64,000 nt of DNA from Selaginella moellendorffii (GCF_000143415.4 NW_003314331.1:932066-996065); one strand, 5' to 3'. Counted from the first letter of the stretch, positions 20,656-31,677 are shown. The notes: a model not told the origin generated them from the letters alone. Numbers and translations are program-made.

Positions 20656-21260
20656 TTGGTTATCTTGTTAGTTATGCGCCGTTCTACAGGGCAAAGGGTG
20701 GCCCCTGCCGAGGATCTGGCTAAGCAGTATGGTACCAGGACTTGGCTCATGGTTTCTGAACTCGGGTTTCATAACCGGTGCCCAAGAACGGATGAGCTTG
20801 TTCAGCTGGAAAAGGTCTTGTTCGATGGCTATGGCCCGCGGGAACCTTGGTTTGGAGTAGGTGAGTTTTATGCCATGGCCGTTGGCAAACGCTATATCTG
20901 TCCCGTTTCTCCTTTAATAATCCAAAACGAAGCACTGGAAAACAGGGAACTTTTTGATCAAAGACACCGATCATTCACTTAAGGAGTTTATGGAAACTTG
21001 GATACCGGAGCAGTATCACTGGAAAGTTGGCAATGTACAATCCAACCCTCGGTTCCACCAAGTTTGTCAAGCCTTTCAAACGGGATTTTTGCCTTATCTA
21101 CAGGGCCGAGTTTATGTGCTTTATGCCAGCGAAATTCATCCAAAGGCTGTTCATCGAATATAAGTTAAAATTTGGTAAAGGTTGTGCTAATAAAACAGCC
21201 CCAATAAAGGCCAAAATCATTGATAATTGTTCCCATTAAAAAAAACATTTGATACCCTAA
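20656..21260 (+). other. Segment with block-A-specific insertion, unrecognised
   Basis: The flanks ('gccgaggatctggctaagcagtatggtacca' and 'aagttaaaatttggtaaaggt') match 53668-53765, but about 400 bp between them has no counterpart in block B. Open segments (AEDLAKQYGTRTWLMVSELG, then GPREPWFGVGEFYAMAVGKR) look protein-like without a recognised family. Confidence 0.35.
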
Positions 21261-21270
21261 ACCTTCACTT

Positions 21271-21317
21271 CTGAGCGTGGATCGAACACGTGCCTTCAGA
21301 TCTTCAGTGATCCCTGC
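21271..21317 (-). pseudogene. Truncated tRNA-Phe remnant
   Basis: Only the T arm and anticodon-side sequence are left ('gagcgtggatcgaacacg' and 'cttcagatcttcagtga' on plus). Both acceptor halves and the D arm are missing. It heads module 2 of block A. Confidence 0.7.
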
Positions 21318-21518
21318 TTATCTTCACACATATCACAAGCGTATTAAGTTTTGGCAGCGTTCTAGAGGAGTGAGATCGCTTTACATTGTTAGAAAATGTC
21401 TAGCTGATATAATCTGGCTCAATCAAAACTCACAAGATCACAACATTTTTCCAGCGATTGGCTTTTTCTCTGAAACATGCAAATATATGGCAATGGAAAT
21501 GGATGCCCCTTGATCACT

Positions 21519-21966
21519 CTATTCTCTAGTCAGCTCAACATCAAACAACAGCAAACAACAAACTTGATACTCTCCAAGGGGAGGGGGCGCGCCATAGTGT
21601 GGGTTCCTGTTTGCCTTTGGGCCGTCATAGTCGCTGGTGTGGACCTCTCCAAGGAGCTTCCTGCCGTTGAGAGCCTGGAAGAAAAAAGAGTGATAGAGAG
21701 AGAGAGAGAGAAGAAGAAGAAGAACTTATAGTTAACAACAGAAAATGTGAAACGTAGGAGAAGATTATCAACCTGGCCCTGTTCAGCCAGCAAGCTCGCA
21801 TCTGCAAACCAATTAAAAACAGTAGGAAACTAGATTGTGGAGGAAAATAACAAAGAAATGAAATCTATATGTGCCCTCTACCTTTGTCTCCACTAGTAGC
21901 AAAAGCGGCAGTGATGAGCAGGCATGAGAGCAGGGCTGCGAGCACAAGCTTGCGAGAAGGAGCCAT
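21519..21966 (-). CDS. PSY-like sulfated-tyrosine peptide precursor A1 (single repeat, altered tail)
   Basis: Three exons: 21966-21882, 21801-21773 and 21674-21519, giving 89 residues. Exon 1 encodes a signal peptide (MAPSRKLVLAALLSCLLITA, then AFATSGDKG). Exon 2 is DASLLAEQGQ. Exon 3 carries GRKLLGEVHTSDYDGPKANR and NPHYGAPPP. The DY-x-x-P-x-AN-x-x-H core is that of PSY peptides, whose Tyr after Asp is sulfated by TPST and which signal through leucine-rich-repeat receptor kinases to control growth (family knowledge). Paralogues carry a second core, but here the frame runs after PPPLGE into unrelated sequence (YQVCCLLLFDVELTRE) and stops. The invariant Gly of PGAN is Lys in this copy. It may still release one peptide. 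Confidence 0.7.
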
Positions 21967-21969
21967 TTC

Positions 21970-22480
21970 TATACTAAGAGAGCCTATAGATCCAAACCAG
22001 GAAAGAAAGAATGAGAAATACAAAGGCCACGCTCCCGTAGATAAAGGCCGAGGAGCACAGACTCACACAAAAGCTGGCACAGTCTTCGAAGAAATGCAAT
22101 TGTTGTCCACTGAGTGGCCAAAAGCTAACGTGGATAACCATGGTAGCACCACCGTTACCAACACTGGATAAAACTTCGCTTTATATGTTAATAATGTGGA
22201 ATCAAGGAGAGTGAAGAAAGATGGGAGAGATATTGACTAGTAGACTTTATCAGGAGAATAGTTGTTGCAATGTGGGCTTGCAGCAATCCTCAGTCTGGAG
22301 TTGGATGAAAGGCTGTTACGGGCTCTCCAAACCTTACAGATCAAAAGGAGATGTATAGCGATGTAGAGCAGACGCGGGATGGAGCTCCTCGAGAACTTTT
22401 TATGTAGTGCTCTTGCTAGGAACGATGACAAGCTTATAAAAACTTCCACGAAGTATGAGGAACACCCAAGTATTGCCAGA
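21970..22480. other. Spacer between PSY-like A1 and PPR fragment
   Basis: Homologous to 26610-26880, the spacer upstream of the intact PPR gene ('aggccgaggagcacagactcacacaaaagctgg' occurs in both). It probably contains the A1 promoter and first leader. No gene seen. Confidence 0.5.
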
Positions 22481-22485
22481 GAAAC

Positions 22486-23155
22486 CGCAAATTGCCCGTT
22501 TTGGGCATTTGCCGCGAGCATTACATTCCACGGCTCCAGTCAAACCCAGAGGATCCACTCCCGGATAGTGGACAGCGGCTACTCCTCCACAATTTCCTTA
22601 TCCAGTCTTATGGCAAACGTGGCAGTGTCGGCGATGTGTCTCTGCGATCGATCGCCCCAATCTCTCCATCATGATTCAAGCATATGCCCGAAGTGGGCAT
22701 CTGGATGAAGAGTGTAACGTTTTTGATCAATCTCATTCTCCCAATCCAGTCACGTAAAATGAGATAATAACTGTCTATGTGCAGCCTTGCTAGAAAAACG
22801 TTTGTTTGATCAAATGCCAGAAAGGAGTGAATCATGGTAACAACAGTTGCCCAAAACGGGCATCTGGACGAAGACAGGGCGGTGTTTGACGCAATGCCGA
22901 TCGATAAGAAGACCATGGCATCGTGGACGGCGATGCTCCAGGGCTACACCCAAAACTCCCGGATTGGTCAGGCCCTCCAGATGTTCCCGGGCCACAATAC
23001 AGTCGCCGAGACGCTGTTCTTATCAGGATGTCTCTCAGAGACCATCATCGCTTGGACCCGCTCGACGCCGCCGCTGAGCAATCGAATCTCTTCTCTCTGC
23101 CTGAACTTGCTCTCATATCCAGGCGCTGAGTGCATCGATCGCGTGCGCCATTAAA
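22486..23155 (+). pseudogene. PPR gene fragment, module 2 block A
   Basis: Related to the intact PPR gene at 26.9 kb: 'cggatagtggacagcggctactcc', then MVTTVAQNGHLDEDRAVFDA, SWTAMLQGYTQNSRIGQAL and 'atcgatcgcgtgcgcca'. Frames shift between the pieces and a large part is deleted. The sequence passes directly into a GDSL lipase fragment near 23155. Block B lost this module part. Confidence 0.75.
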
Positions 23156-23157
23156 CT

Positions 23158-23400
23158 TGAGGCAGAGTTCCAATGAGCCGGAGCTTCTGGAGCAGGAGGT
23201 CGGGGATGCCAAGCCCATCGCAGTAGCATCCCGTGGGCGTCCTATAGCATATGGATATATGGCTTCAATGTCGCGGTTGCCGCCGAATGCAAAAGTGAAG
23301 ACTGTGGTCGACTTTGGCGTTGCTCGTGCATGAGAAAGAAGCACAATGCTAGAAGAGCAAATATTGGAAGAACAGTTCTAGAACAGAAAACCATATCTGC
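23158..23400 (-). pseudogene. GDSL lipase N-terminal fragment
   Basis: The minus strand shows remnants of the GDSL gene N-terminus: ARATPKSTTVFTF, then GGNRDIEA, 'ccgacctcctgctccagaagctccgg' and a PYAIGRP relic of the YPYGITYGKPTGRY region. DSLSD of the catalytic block is deleted. It is joined tail-on to a PPR fragment, forming a chimeric scrap. Confidence 0.75.
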
Positions 23401-23439
23401 TAGCGCCAAATCTATCTCACTTGGTTGACGGTAAGCTAG

Positions 23440-24330
23440 TCAACCCCGCAGCTGCGATTCCATGGCCGCCACTCGCTGCTCACCAGAAATCGTGCGCCAG
23501 GCGGAACGTCTCCTTGATCGCGAGCGGGGAGGGATTCAATGTAGATGTGCTTTGCATTTGCATTTGCATTGGTTTCGTGGTGGTCTTTGCCAGCCCAGGA
23601 AATCTTTGGGTGAGGTCTTGTTTGATGCTGGGGCAGGGCAACCTTGCTCGATCGTTCCTCCAGGAGTTTGGCTTTGCAGATTACTACAGAGCTTTTGAGA
23701 ATTTATGGATCGCTTCAGGAGGCTCGATTGAGTTACAAGAAGTTTGGGCAGAGAGATCTGGTGGCTTGGACCGCGATGAACGCCGCTTATGCCCAGTGCG
23801 GGCTATGCAAAGAGGCATTTTTGACTTACTAGAGGATGCCTTGACAGATTTACGTACACTGCTGAGTATTCATGCTTGTCTCGTGAGGGATGGAATCAAA
23901 TGGGACGTCGTCATTGGTCGCTGCGGAAATCCCAGGCAGCGTCATGTCTGGCATAAGCACAGGCATGATCAACACAATCAGCATGGAGTTTCTGTGCTCT
24001 CAGGGACGATCTTGTCAATTAGTTGTTCTTTGGAAGTCAAGGGAGAATGAGGAGGTGTTTGCTCTATAGCTTCGACTTGGTGTTTTGGAACGCCATGGGT
24101 TGGGCTTGCCGAGACGGCCATGCCGTTCTAACTGCGTGTGCTACCAGTTGCCAGCATGCGCTGCTTCAAACGAACGAACTCCATGATCGAGCGGCCAGTT
24201 TGGATCCAGTTGTGGTACTCCAAGCCTCAGAGGCTCGGCCTTGGATGGACAAACGAGATGCAGTGGTGCACAGCTCCATTCGGGCCACATCTCCAAGATG
24301 GATCATTTCCTAAACGTTAGTTTCTATCCT
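23440..24330 (+). pseudogene. PPR (second type) fragment, module 2 block A
   Basis: KKFGQRDLVAWTAMNAAYAQ, CGLCKEAF, LVRDGIKWDVVIGRCGNP and SFDLVFWNAMGWACRDGHA correspond, in different frames, to the 35.3-37.3 kb PPR pseudogene. There are stops at 23830-23832 and after GTILSISCSLEVKGE. Copy B lies at 54300-54870. Confidence 0.7.
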
Positions 24331-24439
24331 TGTGCCCCTCGTAACGGGCAAAAATCCAGGACTTGGCGATGGATCTGTCTAGTATCCTTGCGATCAATTC
24401 GATGTTTCCTGAGTGTTTTTCTGTCTGCAGAGATGCTGA

Positions 24440-25330
24440 ATTTTACAAGGAAATAGGAAAAAAAAAAATTTGAAACTTGTGCAGCTTGATCGAATCATCA
24501 AAGACACAAGGCCATGCTTGGATTCTAGAGATCCTCTTCAAGATGTACTTGCGATGATCGGGGAGAGAGGCTTTGTGGAGAATATATTTCTGGATGAGGC
24601 TCGAGAAAGAAATTGCCAAGGATAAGGTTCTACAGGAAAAAAAGCTGATCAATGCTCACATTTGTGTCATATCTCTTCTTTTTTTTTTTTTTTATTTGTG
24701 CGTTTCAGTATGAATCCTTCTCACACACAAACATCTCAGTGTGATATTATCCTCAAAGAAAGATATGAGGCCGTGATAATCATGGGCAGATCGGCCGACT
24801 GCCTCATGAGAACACAACACGCTTGCGTTTTTCCTGGAGGGGAGATCGTGTTAGTAAACATCACAGAGCGAGGACCTAGCTCAACCCGAACAGAAACGTT
24901 AACTGTGGAAAACCGGCAGGAACCTTGTCGACCTTCATATCAAAATTGTCCAAGTGGCATAGGGCGTCTTCCAAATATCCAGAATACGGCAAATGCGTCA
25001 TTGAAACACACGCATTTCTTCTCTGGTGCCAAATCCGGATATGGCCTCTTTCACAACACCAGCATCGGCAAAAACACCAAGCACGCAACAAGTGCGGAAA
25101 TGTCCTATTGCTCAGAGAAAGAAAAGGCATGAGCCCGGAACTGGAGGAATTGGGCGACAATGCTTGGTGTGTTTGCCAACAGCCACGATAAAACTCAGTT
25201 CCTACACATTCCCGCAGGCATGTCAATGTTAGCAGCAGAATGGGTTTCTAACGCGGAAGGAAGTGGATCCCTCTCGCGTAAAGCACATAAAGTCGGCGGT
25301 GGAAGCGAGGGTTTAGGTTGGATTGTAAGT
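24440..25330 (+). pseudogene. Remnant of unrecognised IIKDTRP-type gene, module 2 block A
   Basis: It contains LDRIIKDTRPCLDSRDPLQD and LAMIGERGFVENIFLDE in one frame, then (24.71 kb on) SHTQTSQCDIILKERYEAVI, HACVFPGGEIVLVNITERGP and, near the end, FANSHDKTQFLHIPAGMSML. Block B (55.58-55.90 kb) keeps this last part open for 106 codons, whereas here it is frameshifted. The function is unknown. Confidence 0.4.
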
Positions 25331-25809
25331 TGTTGTCCATTAAAATTAACAAAAGGCTGTACTGCGACCTCGCCAATATATTTTATTTAACACATCTCGT
25401 TTAGTTTTGTTTGAATGTATGTTGTGGCGCGCTGTTTCCTACGCGTTAGAAGCCCCATCCTCACCAAGACAGTGGCTTTCCATGGATGATGGATGCCATT
25501 TTCACGGATGGTCAAGCTCCACCTCTCGAGCTAAGACTTATCAAAATTCTTCATAAACCGATTAAACAAAACTTTAAGTTAACAAATTCCTTTAGGTAGC
25601 CGGCTAACAGGTTATGGGAGATTAGGTCACGAACGCTCAACCATTCTCTCGTGAGCAGCTCAACCATCAAAACGGAAGGTTGACCCTGGGCTTTTCGCAT
25701 TGGGAGCTTTTCGAGCCCACAAGTATGCTGGCTGCATTGTAGATATGGTATGAAGTTCAATTTCTGAAGTTCAATTTCTGAAAACCATTGAACTTTCACA
25801 AACTTCTAA
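25331..25809. other. Spacer, no recognised gene
   Basis: Matches 55915-56150 and 56800-57088 in block B. A PPR fragment present in B at 56155-56800 is missing here, at about 25490. No gene seen. Confidence 0.5.
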
Positions 25810-25882
25810 TGCGGTGAGCGTGGATGGAACACGCGGCCTTAAGATCTTCAGTCTGACGCTCTCCCAACTGGGCTATGCCCGC
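25810..25882 (-). pseudogene. tRNA-Phe-like, near full length but mutated
   Basis: A 73-nt tRNA-Phe copy with anticodon GAA kept. It has a changed acceptor base (GCGGGCA), a mismatch in the anticodon stem (TCAGA/TCTTA) and a T-loop change (GTTCCATCC instead of GTTCGATCC) that damages the B box. It is probably not a working gene. It heads module 3 of block A. Confidence 0.75.
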
Positions 25883-26174
25883 TTGATAATAATTATCAAC
25901 TATATTATCTGGCACATACATATCACATTACAAGTGTCATGAAATTATTGAGCGCTCTAGAGGAGTGAGATCGTAGAAATGCCACTATAGCTTATATGCT
26001 AGCTCAAAACTCAAAAGGATCACAGCAAGATTCTTCCAGGGATCGGCTTTTTTGCTGAAACATGGATGTCTAGAGGTGACTCAACAGCAAACAACAGAAA
26101 ACAACAAACGTGGTAGCCGTGTAGAGGGTATAGCTCCTACACGAAAACATGGAAGAACACACAGAAACAAAGAT

Positions 26175-26604
26175 CTATCCCATCAGCGGCGGGGGCGCGT
26201 AGTGTAGGTTCATGTTCGCGCCTGGACCGCCATAGTCGCTGATCTCTCCAAGGGGCGGGGGCGCGCCGTAGTGTGGGTTCCTGTTTGCCCCTGGAGCGTC
26301 ATAGTCGCTGGTATGGACCTCTCCAAGGAGCTTCCTGCCTTTGAGAGCCTGGAAGAAAGAGAGAGAACTTCTTATAACAGGAAAGGAAAAGGAAACGTAG
26401 AAGAAGATTTCTCAACCTGGCCCTGCAAGCTTGCATCTGCAAATCCAATTCAAAACAGTGAGAAACGAGATTGTGGAGGAAGGTAACAGAGAAATGAGAT
26501 CTATATGTGCTCCCTCTACCTTTGTTTCCGCTAGTAGCAAAAGCGGCAGTGATGAGCAGGCATGAGAGCAGGGCTGCGAGCACAAGCTTGCGAGAAGGAG
26601 CCAT
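26175..26604 (-). CDS. PSY-like peptide precursor A2 (two tandem peptide cores)
   Basis: Three exons: 26604-26520 (signal peptide MAPSRKLVLAALLSCLLITA), 26436-26417 and 26348-26175, giving 92 residues. Splice phases agree (introns 83 and 68 bp). The mature part holds two PSY-type cores, SDYDAPGANRNPHYGAPPP and SDYGGPGANMNLHYAPPP, ending LMG-stop. Each has Asp-Tyr for tyrosine sulfation, the conserved PGAN and a His three residues later. A dibasic-like GRKLLGE lies before the first core, a plausible processing site. Exon 2 is 9 nt shorter than in D, in frame. It is divergent from the PPR gene, 278 bp away. Secreted growth peptides of this family act on receptor kinases at the cell surface. Likely functional. 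Confidence 0.83.
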
Positions 26605-26882
26605 TTCTATACTAAGAGAGCCTATAGATCCAAACCAGGAGAGAAAGAATGAGAAAAACAAAGGCCAAGCTCCCGTAGATAAAGGCCGAGGAGCACAGAC
26701 TCACACAAAAGCTGGCACAGACGTCGAAGGAATGCAAGTGTTGTCCACTCAGTGGCCAAGAGTTAACGTCGATAACCATGGTTCCGTTGGTGCGTTGGAT
26801 AAAACGAGCTTTTCTATGTTAATGGGAATTAATATATTTTATCAGGAGAGAGAGATCTCGACTAATATATAGCGATCATTAG

Positions 26883-28634
26883 ATGTTGGAAGCATCGAGC
26901 AACATCGTGGGATCGCAGCAATCCTTCTTTGCGACGCTCCTGAGCCAGTCTGGAGGCTCTGGCGATCTCGATCAAACCCGGAAGATCCACTCCCGGATAG
27001 TGGACAGCGGCTACTCCAAAGACAAGTTTCTCCTCAATCTCATCATTAATGCTTACGGAAAATGCGGCAGTGTCGGAGATGCGCGCCGTGTCTTCTCCGC
27101 GATCGATCACCCCAATCTCTTCTCATGGAACATTATGATCCAAGCATATGCCCGAAACGGGCATCTAGATGAAGCGCGTAACCTCTTTGATCGATCTCAT
27201 TCCCCCGATCCAGTCGCATGGAATGAAATGATCACTGCCTATGCGCATCTTGGGGAGATGGAGGAAGCCAAACTATTGTTTGATCGAGTGCCAGAAAAGA
27301 GTGAAATCACCTGGACCGGAATGATAACAGCATATGCCAGAAACGGGCATCTGAACGAAGCTAGGACGGTGTTTGACGCAATGCCGATTGAGAAGAAAAC
27401 CATAGCTTCGTGGACGGCAATGCTCCAGGGCTACACCCAAAACTCCCGGATCGATCAGGCCCTCGATTTCTTTCAGACGTTCCCGGCCCACAACGTGGTG
27501 TCCATCACCGCCATGGTGTCGGCGCTCGCGAGCCACGGCCGTGGCGACGAGGCCGAGATGCTGTTCTTATCCATGCCCGCGAGGAATTTGCTCTCCTGGA
27601 CTGTGATGATCCAGGCCTACTCCAAGCAGCAGCGCATCGATCGCGTCCGCGAGCTCTTCGAGTCGATGCCCGAGAGGGATCTCATCAGCTCCACGGCGGC
27701 GCTCCAGGCATTCTCCCGCGGTGGCGATCTCGACTCGGCCAAGTGCGTGTTTGATTCCATGCCCGAGCACAACACCATGTCGTGGGGATCAATGGTGGTG
27801 GCGCTTGCGGAGCGGCGGCGGCTCGAGGAGGCGGCGCTGCTCCTGGAAGCTATGCCTGGCGAGAAGAGCGTGGTGGGGGCAACAGCGCTATTCCAGGCGT
27901 ATGCCCGGGATGGGTATCTAGACGAGGCTGAGATGATCTTCCGCGAGATGGGTGATCGCGATACCATTGCCCATAATGCGATGCTCCAGGTCTACGCGCA
28001 GCATGGCCAGATGGGCGACGCCATTGCGGAGTTTCAATCCATGGCGTGGCGAAGCTCCTCATCATGGAACGCGATGCTCTCGGCGTATGCCCAGCACGGG
28101 CATGTGGATCACGCGGCGGGTTTCTTCGCGGCTATGCCAATCAGGAGCTCTCCCGTTGCGTGGAACGCCATGATCGCAGCGTATAGACGCAACGGCAAGG
28201 ACGAGCGGGCGATTTCCTCCTTCTGGGCGATGATCCTCGAGGGGATCCCGTGCGATGCGTCGACCATCGCGAGCGTTCTTGGAAGCTGCAGTCACGCGGG
28301 GAGATTTGCCGAGGCGTGGACCTTGTTCCTGGCAATGAAGAAGGACTTTGGCGTGGATCCATCACACGAGCACTACTCGTGTGTGGCGGACGTTCTCGGC
28401 AGATCTGGACTGGTGAGAGACGCCGAGGAGCTCATCAAGACAATGCCATTCGTTCCAGATGAGCGTGGCTGCGGTGGACTGCTCAATGCTTGTAGAGTTC
28501 ATAGGGATTTGGAGAGAGGAGCAAAGGTGGCGATGAATGAGTTTAAAAGTGAGAGGAGCGAGCCTGTAAGCTACATGCTTCTTGCAAACTTGGTTACCGC
28601 TAAGATACCAAGTTTGGCTTCTGATTCAAAATAG
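26883..28634 (+). CDS. PPR protein, intact, block A
   Basis: Single-exon gene, 583 residues. From about residue 45 it is a continuous series of roughly fourteen ~31-residue S-like repeats, such as NLFSWNIMIQAYARNGHLDE, VAWNEMITAYAHLGEMEEAK and NLLSWTVMIQAYSKQQRID. A final P-L-S unit and an E-like tail follow (HEHYSCVADVLGRSGLVRDA, then ERGCGGLLNACRVHRDLERG). No DYW deaminase domain follows. PPR proteins bind single-stranded RNA in plastids or mitochondria for editing, splicing or stability. The N-terminus (MLEASSNIVGSQQSFFATLL) is not a clear transit peptide, so targeting is uncertain. The ATG at 26883 is the only Met before the repeats. Copy B is frameshifted at 58.64 kb, so this is the functional representative. 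Confidence 0.9.
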   Translation: MLEASSNIVGSQQSFFATLLSQSGGSGDLDQTRKIHSRIVDSGYSKDKFLLNLIINAYGKCGSVGDARRVFSAIDHPNLFSWNIMIQAYARNGHLDEARNLFDRSHSPDPVAWNEMITAYAHLGEMEEAKLLFDRVPEKSEITWTGMITAYARNGHLNEARTVFDAMPIEKKTIASWTAMLQGYTQNSRIDQALDFFQTFPAHNVVSITAMVSALASHGRGDEAEMLFLSMPARNLLSWTVMIQAYSKQQRIDRVRELFESMPERDLISSTAALQAFSRGGDLDSAKCVFDSMPEHNTMSWGSMVVALAERRRLEEAALLLEAMPGEKSVVGATALFQAYARDGYLDEAEMIFREMGDRDTIAHNAMLQVYAQHGQMGDAIAEFQSMAWRSSSSWNAMLSAYAQHGHVDHAAGFFAAMPIRSSPVAWNAMIAAYRRNGKDERAISSFWAMILEGIPCDASTIASVLGSCSHAGRFAEAWTLFLAMKKDFGVDPSHEHYSCVADVLGRSGLVRDAEELIKTMPFVPDERGCGGLLNACRVHRDLERGAKVAMNEFKSERSEPVSYMLLANLVTAKIPSLASDSK

Positions 28635-28647
28635 CTCTTTGTTTCAT

Positions 28648-29470
28648 TTAGCTTTTGCAAAAGACTATCCAGCGATTGCCATCAGCAGTTTGTCTTGTAA
28701 TTCGACTTCCTAGGTAGAGGCAGACAAAGAAACTCACTTGTATCATCAATCTGATCACTGGAAAGCTTTCCAAAACAAGTATAAAGAATACGATGACTAC
28801 GACTCGCTTTAGTACATTTCCTACTGCAAAGGTGCTATTCGTTCCAGAGTGTTGTCGCCAACCTGAGATAAAAGAATCCCCGAACCTGATCATACAGATG
28901 ATAGAAAACTCTGACCACAACTAGATCTGCTACTTTTGAATGCAACTGGGGAAGCAAGCCAGAAGGCTTGGACCTTCTATCCGTAGATAAAAAGTATCGA
29001 TCCACTAAAAGCTTGTGGATTAAATGACTGCTACTTATCAGTAATGCTGGTGGTATGCACAAAACGTAAAAGATTAGTGTTGTGTTTCCTGGACAGAAAA
29101 AAAAAAAAAACAAAAAAACAAAGAGCTTCAATATGTTAAAAAATACCATAGCCTCCTTGGAAAAGTGCATTAGATCATGGCACGTGAGAATTGAAACCAC
29201 TGTATGCGGTGCAATGCTAGAGCAACACCTGAAAGACCAAGCTTGAGAACGCAAGAGATTTACAACTTTTTGTAGATGGCTCCAGCGCTGCGAAAAACAT
29301 GAAAATCCTATCAATCTTCACGAACTAAAAGCAAAACCACAAACTTTTGACCGTACGTCAAGGAAACGGCGACAGTGGAAGAGGAAATGGTCATGATGTG
29401 TTCCAGGGCGTAACAAAACGAAAGTGGCAGAAGCAATGTCATCAGTTCCTTGATCAATGGCTGGAACCAA
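28648..29470 (-). pseudogene. Triose-phosphate/phosphate translocator-like 3' fragment, block A
   Basis: In the minus direction the exons read LLLPLSFCYALEHIMTISST (29.44-29.33 kb), then [44 protein letters not shown] and ITRQTA. These match the C-terminal half of plastid phosphate translocators (family motifs [20 protein letters not shown]). A 7-nt deletion after NNTLERIAPL, compared with block B, shifts the frame, and the last TM segment is split by unrelated sequence. No N-terminal half is present. Non-functional. Confidence 0.72.
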
Positions 29471-29479
29471 TCAAATCAG

Positions 29480-30660
29480 GAACAATGTATCGATAGTCTA
29501 CGTTTTGGCATTTCAAATGCCCAGCAGCCTCAGTATGTAACTATAGGAAGAGTGACCCAGTTGTCAGCACTGGGTATTTGCTCGACACACCACTGGAGGA
29601 CTCAAGATCTCTTAAAGAATTTGCTTCCACATCCACATTACCTGTTGTGATCTTGTTAATCTAGGGCCTAAGAGCACCGATGAGGGAGAATTCTTTGATC
29701 GGGAACCATATGAGATGTTATCCATATGAGAAATTTGAATAGAAATGTTTTAGATGCTGCAACTCCTTGTGACAAAAGGTTGAGAGCAAGTATACTCAAA
29801 TAAATATTATTATTTGCTGAGTTGTGCAGTAATGTATTTTAATGTAATTATATTCCTCATTATTGCAATCAATATTGAAGTCTCCTGTTGGAATATTCTA
29901 AATTATATTTGGTGTAATTGATTTTTAAATTAATTTGTTTTTTTGTGTATATTTGAAATTTATATATATTCTTCTCTAATAAAGTTAATGTTGATGTGTT
30001 TGTATTTTTTGGATTGGTGTGTATTATTTATAATATTATTTGCAATATACAGTGGCTGATTATGAATTGTAAAATATAATTGGTAGTGTTGTAAAAGCTT
30101 CCTATATGCATATTATATGTGATAATCTATCAAGACAAAAACCTTCAATAATCATATCCATTTAAGCACTAGACTAAGACATAACTATATTCTCTAATGA
30201 CATGACTTGGTGATGGGTGGTGGCATTGGCATTTTCTATTCATTTTAACAATATATTCTTGCCACAAATAGGGATCATTGGCACCAATATGGTGAAATTC
30301 TCACAGCTGCCCCAAACAGATTTCAACAAAGTATGGAATGATTTTGGTCAAGAATTCTATCTGTTCTTCTTGATTCTAAGTGGCAAGCCTTTCTTGAATT
30401 CAAGAAATTTCTTGCTATGATGCAAGTGTAGAGAATTTTAAGTCTTATGTCATTGTAGATGTGCTGTTGTGTTGTCTTAAGTTTTTATTTGGTTATCTAC
30501 CAGCCTCTACTGGGGGCAGATCATGTCCACAAGCCTGGGGAAATGAGATTCCCAATGGAGAGTGTGATAGGATGAGAGAGACCAACACTTCCCACAATTA
30601 TTGCAAGATTTGAGGAAGAGAGGGTTACAAGAAAATTTTAATTGTTTGATTTAGATATTT
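29480..30660. other. AT-rich 3' part of block A
   Basis: Matches 61010-62240 in block B, including the 'tttctattcattttaacaatatattcttgcc' segment. Open stretches are short and I recognise no protein family. It is probably old transposon sequence. Confidence 0.4.
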
Positions 30661-31317
30661 TAGGTGTATTCTTATACACTCTTACAAGGTGTTTTAAAGA
30701 AAAAATATCAAAAAAAAGGAAAAGAGACTTATAAAACTAAGTGTCTACAATTTATAAATCTAATTGATTAAATGGAAATTTATAATTATAAATATGTGCA
30801 ATGTAAGATTAATCTAAATAAATAACAACCATTAAGTGGTAGAATATCCTAGAATATCCAAGATATTCTAAGTATATCTTAGTTCCCTTATAAATTTGCT
30901 TAAGCAAACCAAAAATACACAGTCATAGTAGAGACATCACCAATTGAATATAGGATAATTTAGATCACTTAAAAGGGTAAGGGCTTTTGGCTTCTCTCTT
31001 TATATCACTTATGCAGGGGTATATCATTTTTTATAAGTTGAGTGACACTCAAAGCAATAAAGGTGGCTAACTCCATTAGTCATTTCCTTATCAATAACAA
31101 TTGGAAGGTGTTTGGGTGCTAATGCATTAGCATTAGACAAAGAAGTTACCCTGTAACTCATTAATTTGATGCATTTATCATAAAACATGAATATTATGAA
31201 TTTTTTCTAGAATTATTTCTTTGGTAATGGTTTAGATTAGAGTATGCATCGACGAGGATGTTCATATGTCTTAAAAGGGCCTTAAGGCAGAGAGGGATAG
31301 GAAGTTTCGAGATGCAA

Positions 31318-31500
31318 TTTGATAAAGAGTCTAAGATGGAGTCTAAAATGGAGTCCCATATAGAGTTTAAGGCGGAGTCCGAGATGGAGTTTGAAGTGGA
31401 GTTCGAGATGGAGTTCAAGACTAGGTCCAAGACCAAGACTAAGATTGAGACCGAGACTGATCAAGACTAAAATTGAGATCAAGACTGAGACTGATATGTA
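31318..31500 (+). repeat. Degenerate 12-bp tandem repeats (gagtctaagatg type)
   Basis: Imperfect 12-bp units of the form gag-tyc-nag-atg (encoding MES/KEF-like strings) run for about 180 bp and drift toward 'aagaccaagact'. A comparable array is at 63105-63280, again followed by 'gggtgaaagcccaaagt', so the array is a fixed part of one repetitive element. Confidence 0.75.
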
Positions 31501-31677
31501 AGCAACCAAAAGGAACAATTTGAAAGATGATCCATAGGGGTTCAAATATAAAGGGAAAGGGCCCATGAACAAGAGTGCACCCCTTTTTCCAATTGGTCAA
31601 GGGTGTTGGGATAGTTAGAGTTAAGCGTCATTGGGGTTGAATAGTACTAGGCTGGGTGACCTCCCGGGGAGTCCAAA

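Larger units (their letters stand above)
14442..30968. repeat. Segmental duplication block A (direct copy of 47814-62310)
   Basis: The left border is sharp: from 'agcagcgactgcaccttgagc' (14441) onward the sequence matches 47814 onward, while the upstream flanks are unrelated. Genes and fragments follow in the same order and strand in both blocks: GDSL lipase, PPR fragments, PSY-like precursor, PPR gene, translocator remnant. The right border lies near 30968, where 'agtcatagtagagacatcacca' still matches 62262-62283. Large indels separate the copies. A alone has 21.85-23.73 kb and about 20.74-21.14 kb; B alone has 56.155-56.80 kb. Confidence 0.93.
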
